From Candidatus Ornithobacterium hominis (lineage in GTDB: Bacteria > Bacteroidota > Bacteroidia > Flavobacteriales > Weeksellaceae), in assembly GCF_951229915.1 (NCBI RefSeq), contig NZ_OX579588.1:1972910-2036909 (forward strand): a stretch of DNA of 64,000 bases, given 5' to 3'. The notes beneath the pieces are model-generated. The model had not been told where the DNA came from and made no database searches. It was given only the letters and a program-made list of their open reading frames with translations. Position 1 is the first letter of the stretch, and every line of letters begins with the position of its first letter. Shown in pieces: positions 32,988 through 42,773 of this stretch. The translations under genes and the position numbers were made by a program.

Positions 32988-34007
32988 TTAACCTAAAAAT
33001 CCCATCAGTCCCTGTAGCAAGTGAATTTGATTTCTCGTGCGGTCTAAATTTTGATTTGGCCGGTGCGTTTTATAGTACACATCACCATTGAGATAATCCG
33101 TTAAAAACCGCATGGCTTGCACATAAATCACGGTTTTGGCTGCTAAGTCTAAATTCTCTAACTCTACTGCTTCTAGTTTGTCTGAAAGATTAGCAAGAAA
33201 TCCTTTTTTCAGCGCTTCGTAATATTCAGATGAGAAAACATTACCTAACGTTGGGTCGTCTTCTTCTTTTTGGTTGGTAAATGAGCGCACCATATCGCCA
33301 AAATCATACAAAATTGTTCCTGGCATCAGCGTATCCCAGTCTATCAGAGCCAAAGCTTGCATTTCATCCTCTTCTTTGAAGAGGTAATTGCTGATTTTGG
33401 GGTCGGCATGAATCATTCTTGCTGGTAGCGCATTTTCTTCTACCAAGGCAATCCATTCGTCAAGAAAAGATTGATTATCTTGCAAAAACTTGATTTCTTC
33501 TTTCGCGGTTTCTTTTCGCTCGGGTGAAGCATTTTCTAGAGCTTCTTGAAAAGTTGTCAATCGGTTTTTGAAGTTAATGAACCCTACAATAGGTTCTTGG
33601 AAATCATTCACATCCAAATCATATGTATGCGCATGGAAATCGCTCAAGCACTCAGCTGCTGCTTCGGCTTGCTCAGCATTGAGGGCAGTCATAAAATTTT
33701 GACTTTCTTCAAAAAAAGGAATCATTCGCCAGCACTCATCATTGTGATAAGTCAGGTATTGACCTTCTTTATTTTTCAGAGGCTTGATAATGGGTTTGTC
33801 ATAATTTTTTTTCTCTAGATGCTTTGCCACAGCGAGCATATTTTCGATGATGACTTCAGGCTCTGTAAAAATTGCAGTATTGATTTTTTGCAAGACATAA
33901 TGACCTTTTTCATCGGTGATGAAAAAGGTATTATTAATATGTCCTGAAAAATTTTCTTCTACCTGATAATTTGAATCTCCTAAAAAAGAGCTTACAATTT
34001 CGTTCAT
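32988..34007 (-). CDS. APH-fold sugar kinase, N-acetylhexosamine 1-kinase-like
   Basis: A 339-residue aminoglycoside-phosphotransferase-fold kinase. It has GHINNTFFITDEKGHYVLQK, a bound HADPKISNYLF (catalytic Asp), and LALIDWDTLMPGTILYDFGD (DFG-like metal site). FSGHINNTF and VLQKINTAIF resemble NahK/AmgK-type anomeric kinases. It is followed 12 nt upstream by a nucleotidyltransferase on the same strand, so the pair may make a UDP-activated amino sugar. The substrate is inference. Confidence 0.8.
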   Translation of the reverse strand: MNEIVSSFLGDSNYQVEENFSGHINNTFFITDEKGHYVLQKINTAIFTEPEVIIENMLAVAKHLEKKNYDKPIIKPLKNKEGQYLTYHNDECWRMIPFFEESQNFMTALNAEQAEAAAECLSDFHAHTYDLDVNDFQEPIVGFINFKNRLTTFQEALENASPERKETAKEEIKFLQDNQSFLDEWIALVEENALPARMIHADPKISNYLFKEEDEMQALALIDWDTLMPGTILYDFGDMVRSFTNQKEEDDPTLGNVFSSEYYEALKKGFLANLSDKLEAVELENLDLAAKTVIYVQAMRFLTDYLNGDVYYKTHRPNQNLDRTRNQIHLLQGLMGFLG

Positions 34008-34019
34008 TTTCGTTTCATT

Positions 34020-34946
34020 TTATTTCCAAAGCGGTGCAGGGTATTCTCCTTTTTCAGCTCTTTCTTTCAATTCATTTACAACGATTTCTCGGTCTTCTGG
34101 GTAAGTCATTCCAAACCAATCGGCATTGCTCTGTTCTACCCATACGGTCACATCGTCTTTTTGAATCAAACGATCGATGTGTTTAGGTAAATAAAATTCT
34201 TGTTTTTCTTTGTTTTCAATTCGCTTGAAGAACGCATCGAAATCTTCTTGTAATTTTTGAATAATCGATGGATGAAGCACCCAAAAATTCATCGAAACTT
34301 TAGATTCTGGCGCTAATTCAAAGTCTTCTCCCGTTTCTTCTGAAGTAAAATAAATCTTACCGTCTTCTTTTTTCTCAATTTTAGTAAGCTCATCTATTTT
34401 CACCAATTTCCCATCTTCTACTTTACACACACCACGAGAAACGCTTCCATTATCGCTCAGCGTATTATTGAGCACAAAGCTGATGAGTGCGTAATGAGAC
34501 TCGTCTATTTTGTTATCTTTCACCAATTGATGAGCAATTTCAAAGGTATGCTTCCCGTAGTAGTCATCGGCATTCATCACAACAAACGGCTGATGCAAAA
34601 CCTCTGAAGCGGCTAAAACGGCGTGCCCCGTACCCCAAGGTTTTAGTCTTTTGGGGACTAAATCTTGGAACTCTTCAGGCACAAAATCTTGCATTCGCTG
34701 TTCGCAAAAATCCACTTTGATTCCACGCTCTCTTAGTGGTTTTTGCAATAATTCTTTAGTCTCTTCTGTGATTTGGTCATTGATAATGAACACCACGTGG
34801 TTTGCCCCGCTTTCCAAAGCATCATAAAAGGCAAATTCCATCAAAGCTTCTCCATTAGGCCCTACGGTATCTACTTGTTTTTGACCGTTGTAGCGACTCC
34901 CTAACCCCCCAGCTAATACGACTACTGAATAGTTTTTATTCTCCAT
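34020..34946 (-). CDS. nucleotide-sugar pyrophosphorylase-like nucleotidyltransferase
   Basis: A 308-residue GT-A-fold protein. VVVLAGGLGSRYNGQKQVD is the N-terminal nucleotide motif (residues 8-26); Lys and Asp follow in a form close to GlmU/RmlA type enzymes. VVMNADDYYGKHTF holds the metal-binding Asp. It is paired with the downstream kinase in the AmgK-MurU manner and diverges from nagB, which suggests amino-sugar or wall-sugar recycling. The product sugar is unknown. Confidence 0.82.
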   Translation of the reverse strand: MENKNYSVVVLAGGLGSRYNGQKQVDTVGPNGEALMEFAFYDALESGANHVVFIINDQITEETKELLQKPLRERGIKVDFCEQRMQDFVPEEFQDLVPKRLKPWGTGHAVLAASEVLHQPFVVMNADDYYGKHTFEIAHQLVKDNKIDESHYALISFVLNNTLSDNGSVSRGVCKVEDGKLVKIDELTKIEKKEDGKIYFTSEETGEDFELAPESKVSMNFWVLHPSIIQKLQEDFDAFFKRIENKEKQEFYLPKHIDRLIQKDDVTVWVEQSNADWFGMTYPEDREIVVNELKERAEKGEYPAPLWK

Positions 34947-35131
34947 TTCTTTAGTTTAACTTTAATATTTCAATTAATTTCCTAAATATACAAAACTTCT
35001 TTCTCCCTTGCTAAAATATCTTTATGATTTTTTAAAGGCTTAGAAAATTATGTTTTTTTAGCGTTTATTACAATAAAAAACTTTAACTTTAGTACTTCTT
35101 TAGCACAAAATAATAAACTAACTAAAAAAGT

Positions 35132-37123
35132 ATGGAAACAATACTTGAAACGAATGAATCTTTAAAGAAAAATCAACCTTATTTTAAAAAACCTGGAGAT
35201 GATTTTGAGTACTCTCAGTTAGCAAGAGAGGAAAGAATTCCGGTTGAGATTTTCCAAACACCAGAAAAAGGCTCCATTGAAGCGGCCAAAGAAGTGGCTG
35301 AGCTAATTCGCGAAAAGCAAAAAAATAATGAGACGTGTGTGCTTGGCTTAGCAACTGGCAGCAGCCCAATACGCATGTACCGTGAGCTCATCCGTATGCA
35401 CCGCGAGGAGGGCTTGAGTTTTCAGAACGTGGTTACGTTTAATCTTGATGAATATTATCCTATACCAAAAAACTCCGTGCATAGCTATAACTACTTTATG
35501 AAAGAAATGTTGTTTGACCACGTGGACATCAAACCCGAAAACATTCATATTCCTGACGGCGAAGTAGATAAGAGTAAATTGAAAGAATATTGCCAAAATT
35601 ATGAAAAAACCATTGATGAAGCGGGCGGTTTAGATTTACAGATTTTAGGCATCGGACGTACTGGCCATATTGGTTTCAACGAGCCAGGTTCTCACATGAA
35701 TTCTTACACTCGCGTGGTAACGTTAGATGATTTAACTATGCATGATGCTGCGGAAGATTTTGGTGGAATTCACAATGTACCCAAAGGTGCAATTACCATG
35801 GGAGTGGGCAGTATTTTTAAGGCTAAAAAAATTATTCTTCTTGCTTGGGGAGACAAAAAAGCAAGTATTGTACAAAAAGCGGTAGAAGGAAAAGTCTTGG
35901 ATGAAATCCCCGCAAGCTTCCTGCAACGCCACGAGAATGTGAAGTTCATTTTAGATTTAGGAGCTGCTAGCGAATTAACTCGCATCAAATCCCCTTGGAA
36001 GGTGGGCAGCGTTGACTGGACGCCTTCATTAATTAAAAAAGCAGTCATTAATCTTTGCTCTACGGTGAATAAACCAATTCTGAAATTGACAGATAAAGAT
36101 TACAACGATAATGGACTTGGTGAATTAGTGGTTCTCTACAAATCAGCTTATGATGTAAACATCAAAGTCTTCAACGAATTACAAAACACCATTACTGGCT
36201 GGCCTGGCGGAAAACCAAACGCTGACGATTCTAAACGCCCTGAACGAAAAGATCCTGCACAAAAAAGAGTAATCGTATTCAGTCCTCATCCCGATGATGA
36301 TGTGATTTCTATGGGAGGAACGCTGAAACGACTTATCGACCAAAATCATGATGTACACGTGGCATATCAAGTTTCTGGAAACATCGCCGTAGCTAATCAC
36401 GAAGTAATGCGCTACCTTTCTTTCTTCAAAAAATATTTTGAAGAATTATACCCCAAAGATTCTTTGGTGAGTGAGGAGTATAAAAAAATAAAAAACTATA
36501 TTACCACTGGCGGAGATATTCACACTGAAAATATAAACCCTGAGATTTTGAAAGCTAAAGGCTTAATCAGGCAAGGAGAGGCGACTTCGGCATGTGATTA
36601 TTTAGGTTTAGGTGCCGAAAAATTACATTTCTTAAACCTTCCATTCTACGAAACTGGAAAAATCAAGAAAAATAACCTTTCTCAGCAAGATGTAGACATC
36701 ATCAAAGAATTATTGAGAGAAATCAAACCTCATCAAATTTATGCTGCTGGAGATTTGATGGACCCTCACGGGACTCACCGCGTTTGCCTAGAAGCTATTT
36801 TCATAGCTCTAGATCAAATCAAAAAAGACAGCGATGATTGGCTAAATGATTGCTGGGTGTGGATGTATCGTGGTGCTTGGCAAGAATGGCCAGTGAATGA
36901 AATAGAAATGGCTGTGCCGATGAGCCCCATGGAGGTGCAAACTAAACGAAATGCAATTTTACGGCATCAGTCTCAGATGGAATCAGCACCATTCAAAGGA
37001 GGAGATTCCCGACTCTTTTGGCAACGTGCCGAAGATAGAAATCATGAAACAGCAGAAATCTATAATCAATTAGGTTTAGCAGAGTATGAAGCGATTGAAG
37101 CTTTTGTACGCTACATTCCATAA
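35132..37123 (+). CDS. nagB: glucosamine-6-phosphate deaminase fused to a PIG-L/LmbE domain
   Basis: The first half (about residues 30-300) is NagB-like: LGLATGSSPI, FNLDEYYPI, GIGRTGHIGFNEPGS and LARGAKKI-like ILLAWGDKKAS. It converts GlcN6P to fructose 6-phosphate and ammonia. The second half (about 380-663) is PIG-L/LmbE-like: FSPHPDDDVISMGGTL and DPHGTHRVCLEA carry the zinc ligands, so it may deacetylate an amino sugar. The 663-residue fusion is a known Bacteroidota form. The promoter region is divergent from the nucleotidyltransferase gene. Confidence 0.93.
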   Translation: METILETNESLKKNQPYFKKPGDDFEYSQLAREERIPVEIFQTPEKGSIEAAKEVAELIREKQKNNETCVLGLATGSSPIRMYRELIRMHREEGLSFQNVVTFNLDEYYPIPKNSVHSYNYFMKEMLFDHVDIKPENIHIPDGEVDKSKLKEYCQNYEKTIDEAGGLDLQILGIGRTGHIGFNEPGSHMNSYTRVVTLDDLTMHDAAEDFGGIHNVPKGAITMGVGSIFKAKKIILLAWGDKKASIVQKAVEGKVLDEIPASFLQRHENVKFILDLGAASELTRIKSPWKVGSVDWTPSLIKKAVINLCSTVNKPILKLTDKDYNDNGLGELVVLYKSAYDVNIKVFNELQNTITGWPGGKPNADDSKRPERKDPAQKRVIVFSPHPDDDVISMGGTLKRLIDQNHDVHVAYQVSGNIAVANHEVMRYLSFFKKYFEELYPKDSLVSEEYKKIKNYITTGGDIHTENINPEILKAKGLIRQGEATSACDYLGLGAEKLHFLNLPFYETGKIKKNNLSQQDVDIIKELLREIKPHQIYAAGDLMDPHGTHRVCLEAIFIALDQIKKDSDDWLNDCWVWMYRGAWQEWPVNEIEMAVPMSPMEVQTKRNAILRHQSQMESAPFKGGDSRLFWQRAEDRNHETAEIYNQLGLAEYEAIEAFVRYIP

Positions 37124-37167
37124 AAAAGACTTTCGCTTTATAAAAGCTTTATAAAATGTGAATAAAT

Positions 37168-37192
37168 GTTTGGGGGCTGGTGGCTCCCAAAC
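37168..37192 (+). terminator. hairpin upstream of gyrB
   Basis: GTTTGGGGG pairs with CTCCCAAAC (one G-T) around a 7-nt loop. No T-run follows. It lies between nagB and the gyrB promoter and may end the nagB transcript or act on read-through. Confidence 0.45.
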
Positions 37193-37216
37193 TCGTTTAA
37201 ATTATTTAAATTTCTT

Positions 37217-37224
37217 TACATTTG
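37217..37224 (+). promoter_or_regulatory. -7 box (TACATTTG) of gyrB
   Basis: TAnnTTTG 36 nt before the gyrB ATG. Confidence 0.55.
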
Positions 37225-37259
37225 TTAAATAGGATTTAATTTAAATGTTGAATTGAAAT

Positions 37260-39209
37260 ATGAGTGAGAATAAAAAACAATATACAGCAGACAGTATACA
37301 ATCGCTAGAGGGTATAGAACATGTCCGTTTGCGCCCCTCGATGTATATTGGTGACGTAGGAAAAAGAGGTTTGCACCATTTGGTCTATGAGGTGGTAGAT
37401 AACTCTATAGACGAAGCCCTGGCTGGCTACTGTGAGGTAATTTCTGTCACCATTCATCCCAATAATAGCATCAGCGTTTCTGATGATGGGCGTGGTATCC
37501 CAGTTGATTTTCATAAAAAAGAAGGAAAATCTGCCCTAGAAGTTGTAATGACAAAAATAGGTGCTGGTGGTAAATTTGATAAAGATTCTTACAAAGTTTC
37601 TGGTGGGCTTCATGGCGTGGGGGTTTCTTGTGTGAATGCTCTTTCTGTAGAATTAACCGCCACAGTATACCGCAATGGGAAAATTTACCAACAAAAATAC
37701 GCTAAAGGAAAAGCTCTGACTGAGGTGGAAGAAATTGGAGAATCTCCACTCACTGGTACAAAAGTAACTTTTTTGCCTGACGATACAATATTCAATGAAG
37801 TTCAGTACAGTTTTGAAACTTTAGCTAATCGCTTGAGAGAATTAGCTTTTCTCAACAGAGGTATTAAAATCACATTAACTGATGAACGTGAATTGGACGA
37901 AAACGAGAATCCTAAATCAATGGATTTTTACTCTGAAGGTGGCTTGAAAGAATTTGTTGAATTCATTGATGAAAACCGTGAGCCCTTGATGAAAAAGGTG
38001 ATTTACATGGAAGGTGAGATTGATGACATTCCTGTAGAGGTAGCGATGCGTTACAATACTTCTTTCAACGAAAATCTACATTCGTATGTGAATAATATCA
38101 ATACCCACGAGGGCGGCACACACTTGACGGGCTTTCGCCGTGCACTTACTCGAACGCTGAAAAAGTATGCTGATGATAATATGCCAGCCAAAGAAAAATC
38201 AAAAATCAATATTACGGGTGATGATTTTCGTGAAGGTTTGACGGCAGTCATTTCTGTGAAAGTGATGGAACCTCAATTTGAAGGGCAAACCAAGACAAAA
38301 TTAGGAAACTCTGAAGTCTCTAGCGTGGTAGATAAAGTGGTGAGCGAAATGCTCAGCAATTATCTAGAAGAAAATCCTAATGAAGCGAAAATCATTGTAG
38401 ATAAAGTCGTACTAGCAGCCAAGGCAAGGCAAGCTGCCAAAAAAGCACGTGAAATGGTACAACGCAAAAACCCGATGGGCGGAAGCGGATTGCCAGGGAA
38501 ATTAGCCGATTGCTCTTCCAAAGACCCTGCGGAATCAGAAATTTTCTTAGTCGAGGGGGATTCAGCTGGTGGAACAGCCAAGCAAGGAAGAGACCGTCAT
38601 TTTCAGGCTATTTTGCCACTGAGAGGTAAAATCCTCAACGTAGAAAAAGCCATGCAGCACAAAGTCTTCGAAAACGAAGAAATCAAAAATATTTTCACGG
38701 CACTGGGCGTTACTATTGGTACTGAAGAAGATGCCAAAGCTCTGAATACCGAAAAGTTACGTTACCATAAAATCGTAATCATGACCGATGCCGATGTGGA
38801 TGGCAGCCATATTGCAACGCTCATTTTGACTTTCTTCTTCCGCTATATGAAAGAATTAATTGAAAACGGAAATATCTTTATCGCAACGCCTCCTCTCTAT
38901 TTACTAAAAAAAGGAAAAAAAGAGGTTTATGCGTGGGGTGAAAAAGAACGGGAAAGAATTCAAAAAGAATTATCTGGTGACGAAACTGGGAAAGGCGTGG
39001 GCGTACAACGCTATAAAGGTCTTGGTGAGATGAACGCTGAGCAACTTTGGGATACAACAATGAACCCTGAAAATAGAAAACTCCGCCGCGTAGACATTGA
39101 AAATGCAAGCGAAGCTGACCGTGTGTTTTCGATGCTGATGGGGGATGACGTTCCGCCGCGTAGAGAATTTATCGAGAAAAATGCTATTTACGCCAATATC
39201 GATGTTTAA
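37260..39209 (+). CDS. gyrB: DNA gyrase subunit B
   Basis: ATP-dependent supercoiling, with GyrA. The 649-residue protein has the GHKL ATPase signature VRLRPSMYIGDVG, EVVDNSIDEALAG, DDGRGIPVD (about 74-82), GGLHGVGVSCVNAL, the Toprim EGDSAGGTAKQGRDRHFQAI (EGDSAGG near 430), and the C-terminal QRYKGLGEMNAEQLW. The short form is usual in Bacteroidota. It is monocistronic: its own promoter lies upstream and a strong terminator follows. Confidence 0.97.
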   Translation: MSENKKQYTADSIQSLEGIEHVRLRPSMYIGDVGKRGLHHLVYEVVDNSIDEALAGYCEVISVTIHPNNSISVSDDGRGIPVDFHKKEGKSALEVVMTKIGAGGKFDKDSYKVSGGLHGVGVSCVNALSVELTATVYRNGKIYQQKYAKGKALTEVEEIGESPLTGTKVTFLPDDTIFNEVQYSFETLANRLRELAFLNRGIKITLTDERELDENENPKSMDFYSEGGLKEFVEFIDENREPLMKKVIYMEGEIDDIPVEVAMRYNTSFNENLHSYVNNINTHEGGTHLTGFRRALTRTLKKYADDNMPAKEKSKINITGDDFREGLTAVISVKVMEPQFEGQTKTKLGNSEVSSVVDKVVSEMLSNYLEENPNEAKIIVDKVVLAAKARQAAKKAREMVQRKNPMGGSGLPGKLADCSSKDPAESEIFLVEGDSAGGTAKQGRDRHFQAILPLRGKILNVEKAMQHKVFENEEIKNIFTALGVTIGTEEDAKALNTEKLRYHKIVIMTDADVDGSHIATLILTFFFRYMKELIENGNIFIATPPLYLLKKGKKEVYAWGEKERERIQKELSGDETGKGVGVQRYKGLGEMNAEQLWDTTMNPENRKLRRVDIENASEADRVFSMLMGDDVPPRREFIEKNAIYANIDV

Positions 39210-39243
39210 AAATTTTTAAAGGCTTGGAAAAATCTCTACAAAA

Positions 39244-39275
39244 AAAGGAAAGCATCTTCGGCTTTCCTTTTTGTT
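39244..39275 (+). terminator. terminator after gyrB
   Basis: AAAGGAAAGC (39244-39253) pairs exactly with GCTTTCCTTT (39261-39270) around ATCTTCG, then Ts. A copy of the dispersed word lies just upstream (39210) and the S9 gene converges here. Confidence 0.9.
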
Positions 39276-39291
39276 TAGATTCATTTTAGCA

Positions 39292-41697
39292 TTAATTTTT
39301 CAAACATTTGTCTAAAAATTGTTCTTGCTCCCAAAGGGTATGCAAAATGCTTTCTTTGGCTACATAGCCGTGGGATTCTTTGGGTAAAAGTACCATTCTC
39401 ACAGGTGCTCCCAAATTTTTTAAGGCTTGGAAATAACGCTCGGTTTGCAGTGTAAATGTTCCTGGGTTGTTATCTGCCGCACCGTGAATCAAAAGCATTG
39501 GTTTTTTCATCTTATCGGCGTTCATAAATGGCGACATAGTATTATAAATATTCGGGTTATCCCAATAATTTCTTTGCTCGCTTTGGAATCCAAAAGGTGT
39601 CAAAGTTCTGTTATATGCTCCACTCCGGGCTATTCCACAAGCAAAATCATCTCCGTGAGTCAATAAATTAGCCGTCATGAATGCTCCATAAGAATGCCCG
39701 CCCACTGCGACTTTATTTCTATCAATATAGCCTAATTTGTCCACCGCATCTATGGCTGCCCTTCCGTTAGCTAATAATTGCGGAATGAATGTATCGTTCG
39801 GCTCTTCGGTTCCTTCACCAATAATGGGGAATGCGGCGTCGTCTAAAACAGCATAACCTTTTGTTACCCAATAAATAAAAGAACCATAGTACGGGTATGT
39901 GAAATCATTGGGATTCTGTGTGCTCATTCCTGCCGTGCTTTTGTCTTTGTATTCTGTAGGATATGCCCAAACTAGCAGCGGAAGTTTTTCTTTTTTAGTA
40001 TTTCTATCATAACCATCTGGTAAATAAAGCGTTCCCGTTAATTCTACACCATCATTTCTTTTATATTTAATCACTTCTTTATACACATTTCCTAAGCTTT
40101 TAAACGGATTTTCAAATTGTGTAACTGGTGTTGTTTTTCCTGATTTAATATTTTTTTTATACGAATTAGGATATTGTTTTGCGGACTGCTGCCTTACCAG
40201 AATTTCTCCTTTTTTAATATCTAAAATATCCAAAATATCTTCTTTAGCATTCTTTAAATTAGACGTATAAATTCTTTTTTTGGCTAAATTTTTCAAGTTC
40301 AATTCATCAATGAAAGGTTTTTTCCCATCTTTGGTGAATCCCTCGCCAATCAAATAAGCCTTATTGTTGTCTTCTACATCAATCACGTTTCTGCCGTATT
40401 CATTTCTGGTAAGATTGAACTTGCCTGGGGCATTATAAACGTCTTGGTAATTTCTATCCTCAATTACTTGTGCTTTCCCCGTTTTTAAATCAATCAAGAA
40501 GGATTTGTGATTTCTGGTGTCGTACCAGCGTTCGCTCACCAAGGCATAATCAGCGTCAGACCATTCAATCCCAGCATATCTCTGCTTTAACTTAAAAAAT
40601 GATTTCGGAGCTTGAGAAAACGGAGCTTCCCAAGTGAAGATCTCATCTCTATATTCTGCTTCTTTCGCTTGGTCTCCGCCATCCAATGCTTCCACAAAAA
40701 CCAAAGTCGCTGGTGCGTCGTCTCTCCAATCGAAATTTCTTTTCCCTGTTCTAGTAGAAGAGAAACCTTTTGGCATTATTTCCGTCAATGGGACTTCATT
40801 TACAGTTTTCACCAAATTCCCGTCCAAATCATACACATTGTAAATCATTGGAAATCTGCTCAAAGGGACAACATATGAGAAAGGTCTTGTAATAGTGACC
40901 AACATTAGGTATTTCCCGTCTGGGGAGAAACTAGTCGAGATGTAAAGATCGGCCTCCTTTAGTTTTGTTTTCTTCCCTTGGAGAGAAACTTTGTATAATT
41001 CTGATTTAGTGAGCGTTTCAAAATTAATTTCATCCTGTGGATTTTTCAATAAATCTTGGTACGTTCTAATTTGCGAAACTTCTCCCGTTGAATTAGAAAT
41101 AATCGGCCCAGTTGGCAAATCTTTAGAATCATCTACCAATGCAGGTCTATTGCTGGGGATTTGCCTTATCAAGATATTTTGTGAATCTCTATACCAAGCA
41201 TACGGCATCCCCAAGTTGGCATTCAAATTATCAGCGGTGATTTTTTTAGCCTCAGCCGTTGCCAAATCCACGACCCAAAGTTCTACACCGTTTTGTGTTG
41301 TATTGGTGAAGGCTAATTTAGTTTCATCGGGAGAAAAACTGGTGTACGCTATTTTAGCATTCTCTGGAAGTCCTTTCACTTGAATTTCCTTCTTTCCATT
41401 GATTTTTCTTAACTTCAAATTATTCACATAATTCATTGAGCTAGAGATGTTTGTTATTGGATTTATCCTCAAGCCTCCCAATCTCACCTCTTCTTGATTT
41501 AATTCGTCCAGCGTTTTATACGTGTTTCTGTAATAGAAAACTATGTTTTCTTTCTTGCTATCCATAGATACGCTTGGGGGTCTTTCAAAATCTGCTAATT
41601 TTAATATTTCTTCTGATGGTTTTTGATAAGAAATATTTTCCTGAGCGTTCACCAATTCCCCAAAAGTCAATAATGCCATTATAAGTCTTCGTTTCAT
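39292..41697 (-). CDS. S9 family prolyl oligopeptidase-like peptidase, secreted
   Basis: An 801-residue exported protein (signal MKRRLIMALLTFGELVNAQ). An N-terminal beta-propeller of the DPP4/acylaminoacyl type (residues about 40-530) precedes an alpha/beta hydrolase domain. The nucleophile Ser is in VGGHSYGAFMTANLL near residue 667; LIHGAADNNPGTF holds the Asp and LPKESHGYVAKE the His. It removes N-terminal or internal peptides in the periplasm. It is alone on the minus strand between gyrB and a repeat-rich promoter region. Confidence 0.93.
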   Translation of the reverse strand: MKRRLIMALLTFGELVNAQENISYQKPSEEILKLADFERPPSVSMDSKKENIVFYYRNTYKTLDELNQEEVRLGGLRINPITNISSSMNYVNNLKLRKINGKKEIQVKGLPENAKIAYTSFSPDETKLAFTNTTQNGVELWVVDLATAEAKKITADNLNANLGMPYAWYRDSQNILIRQIPSNRPALVDDSKDLPTGPIISNSTGEVSQIRTYQDLLKNPQDEINFETLTKSELYKVSLQGKKTKLKEADLYISTSFSPDGKYLMLVTITRPFSYVVPLSRFPMIYNVYDLDGNLVKTVNEVPLTEIMPKGFSSTRTGKRNFDWRDDAPATLVFVEALDGGDQAKEAEYRDEIFTWEAPFSQAPKSFFKLKQRYAGIEWSDADYALVSERWYDTRNHKSFLIDLKTGKAQVIEDRNYQDVYNAPGKFNLTRNEYGRNVIDVEDNNKAYLIGEGFTKDGKKPFIDELNLKNLAKKRIYTSNLKNAKEDILDILDIKKGEILVRQQSAKQYPNSYKKNIKSGKTTPVTQFENPFKSLGNVYKEVIKYKRNDGVELTGTLYLPDGYDRNTKKEKLPLLVWAYPTEYKDKSTAGMSTQNPNDFTYPYYGSFIYWVTKGYAVLDDAAFPIIGEGTEEPNDTFIPQLLANGRAAIDAVDKLGYIDRNKVAVGGHSYGAFMTANLLTHGDDFACGIARSGAYNRTLTPFGFQSEQRNYWDNPNIYNTMSPFMNADKMKKPMLLIHGAADNNPGTFTLQTERYFQALKNLGAPVRMVLLPKESHGYVAKESILHTLWEQEQFLDKCLKN

Positions 41698-41822
41698 AAA
41701 ATTTGTTCAAAATATTGAATATCGCTAAAATACAATTAAAAAGGGAAAATCAATTTTAATCTTTACAAAAAAACGCTATGTGCAAAATATAAAAAATAAA
41801 CTTTAGTAAAGAACTAAACATA

Positions 41823-41985
41823 TTTACTGAAAATCAATAAATTACCTTTTATGAAAAAGCATTTAAAAGGTTAAAAATTGATAAAAATTGATAAAAATTG
41901 ATAAAAATTGATAAAAATTGATAAAAATTGATAAAAATTGATAAATTTACTGAAAATATAACCTTAATTTATGATGAAAAAGTTT
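41823..41985 (+). repeat. duplicated leader flanking a 10-bp tandem array
   Basis: The string ATTTACTGAAAAT and ATGAAAAAG context occurs twice, at about 41823-41859 and 41946-41982. The upstream copy encodes only a 7-codon peptide (ATG at 41851). The second copy is the leader of the exported protein gene. Confidence 0.6.
41871..41945 (+). repeat. 10-bp A-tract tandem repeat (unit ATAAAAATTG)
   Basis: One imperfect unit (41871-41880), six exact units (41881-41940), and a partial unit. Because the period is one helical turn and every unit carries an A5 tract, intrinsic curvature is expected. It lies about 26 bp upstream of the exported protein start. Confidence 0.9.
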
Positions 41986-42594
41986 ATTCTGTTACTATTC
42001 GGGGCAGGAACTTTGTCGCTCCAAGCACAAGTGGGAATTAATACGGAAACTCCCAAAGCTACATTAGATGTACAAGGAAATGTAATCGTAGGTGAAACAT
42101 CGTACACCGAAAGCAAACATGGCCATTCCGTCGTAGTAAGAGATAACTCCACTGGCGAGCTAAAGGTAGTCGGGAATGCTGGGCAAAACAACTCTGCTCC
42201 CATCAATCTCATAACTTTCAAATTAAAAAATGTAGATGGTGATTGGGTGCGAAATTACTACACCGGTATTGACTCCAGTAAATTCACTGTAGTAGTGACT
42301 GAGGCTAGATTTTACATCAGAGAAGGAGAAGGAACTGTTGAGTTATCTACTGGAAACGGAAGTAACGCAGATTACAATCCAGAACATGTTTATGCGACCA
42401 CTGAGCAAAGAAATAAGAAGAATCAATGGACGCTCCATGCTGATTTTGTAGGAGGAGGACCAAAAACCGGTAATGGAACTTGGGAGATTACCTGCTTGGT
42501 TATCAATAATTCTTTAGTAAAGGTATTGAAAAATGTAGAATATGACTTCAGGGGTGGTTATAATTTTGACGGAAGAACTCCACCCGGGTTATAA
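41971..42594 (+). CDS. exported VGINT-type surface protein
   Basis: A 207-residue protein with a signal peptide (MMKKFILLLFGAGTLSLQAQ). VGINTETPKATLDVQGN follows at once, the widespread Bacteroidota module (VGINTxxPxATLDVxG). The remaining sequence is beta-rich without a domain that I recognise and does not contain the FISUMP C-terminus of the relative at 55753-57486. The start is 41971 or 41974. Expression may depend on the upstream 10-bp array and duplicated leader. A hairpin terminator follows. Confidence 0.82.
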   Translation: MMKKFILLLFGAGTLSLQAQVGINTETPKATLDVQGNVIVGETSYTESKHGHSVVVRDNSTGELKVVGNAGQNNSAPINLITFKLKNVDGDWVRNYYTGIDSSKFTVVVTEARFYIREGEGTVELSTGNGSNADYNPEHVYATTEQRNKKNQWTLHADFVGGGPKTGNGTWEITCLVINNSLVKVLKNVEYDFRGGYNFDGRTPPGL

Positions 42595-42617
42595 AAATTT
42601 AAAATGTGAAGATAAGC

Positions 42618-42655
42618 AAGCTGTTTCAAAATTTGAAGCGGCTTTGTTTTTTTTT
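42618..42655 (+). terminator. terminator after the VGINT protein gene
   Basis: A long imperfect stem: AAGCTGTTTCAAA (42618-42630) pairs with TTTGAAGCGGCTT (42632-42644), with G-T pairs, then TGTTTTTTTTT. Read as RNA, the inner bases form the loop. Confidence 0.8.
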
Positions 42656-42773
42656 CTTTCTCAAAAAATTTTTCAAGGCTTAAAAAATTTTTACTCCCCC
42701 AAGGATTTTCAATGCCATGAGCAAATGCTGAGTAGTCACATTTTTTTAGAAACCTAAACTCTAATTAATTTTT

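Noticed and set aside
41871..41945. CRISPR-like array
   Set aside because: Units of 10 bp without spacers; it is a simple tandem repeat and no cas genes are present.
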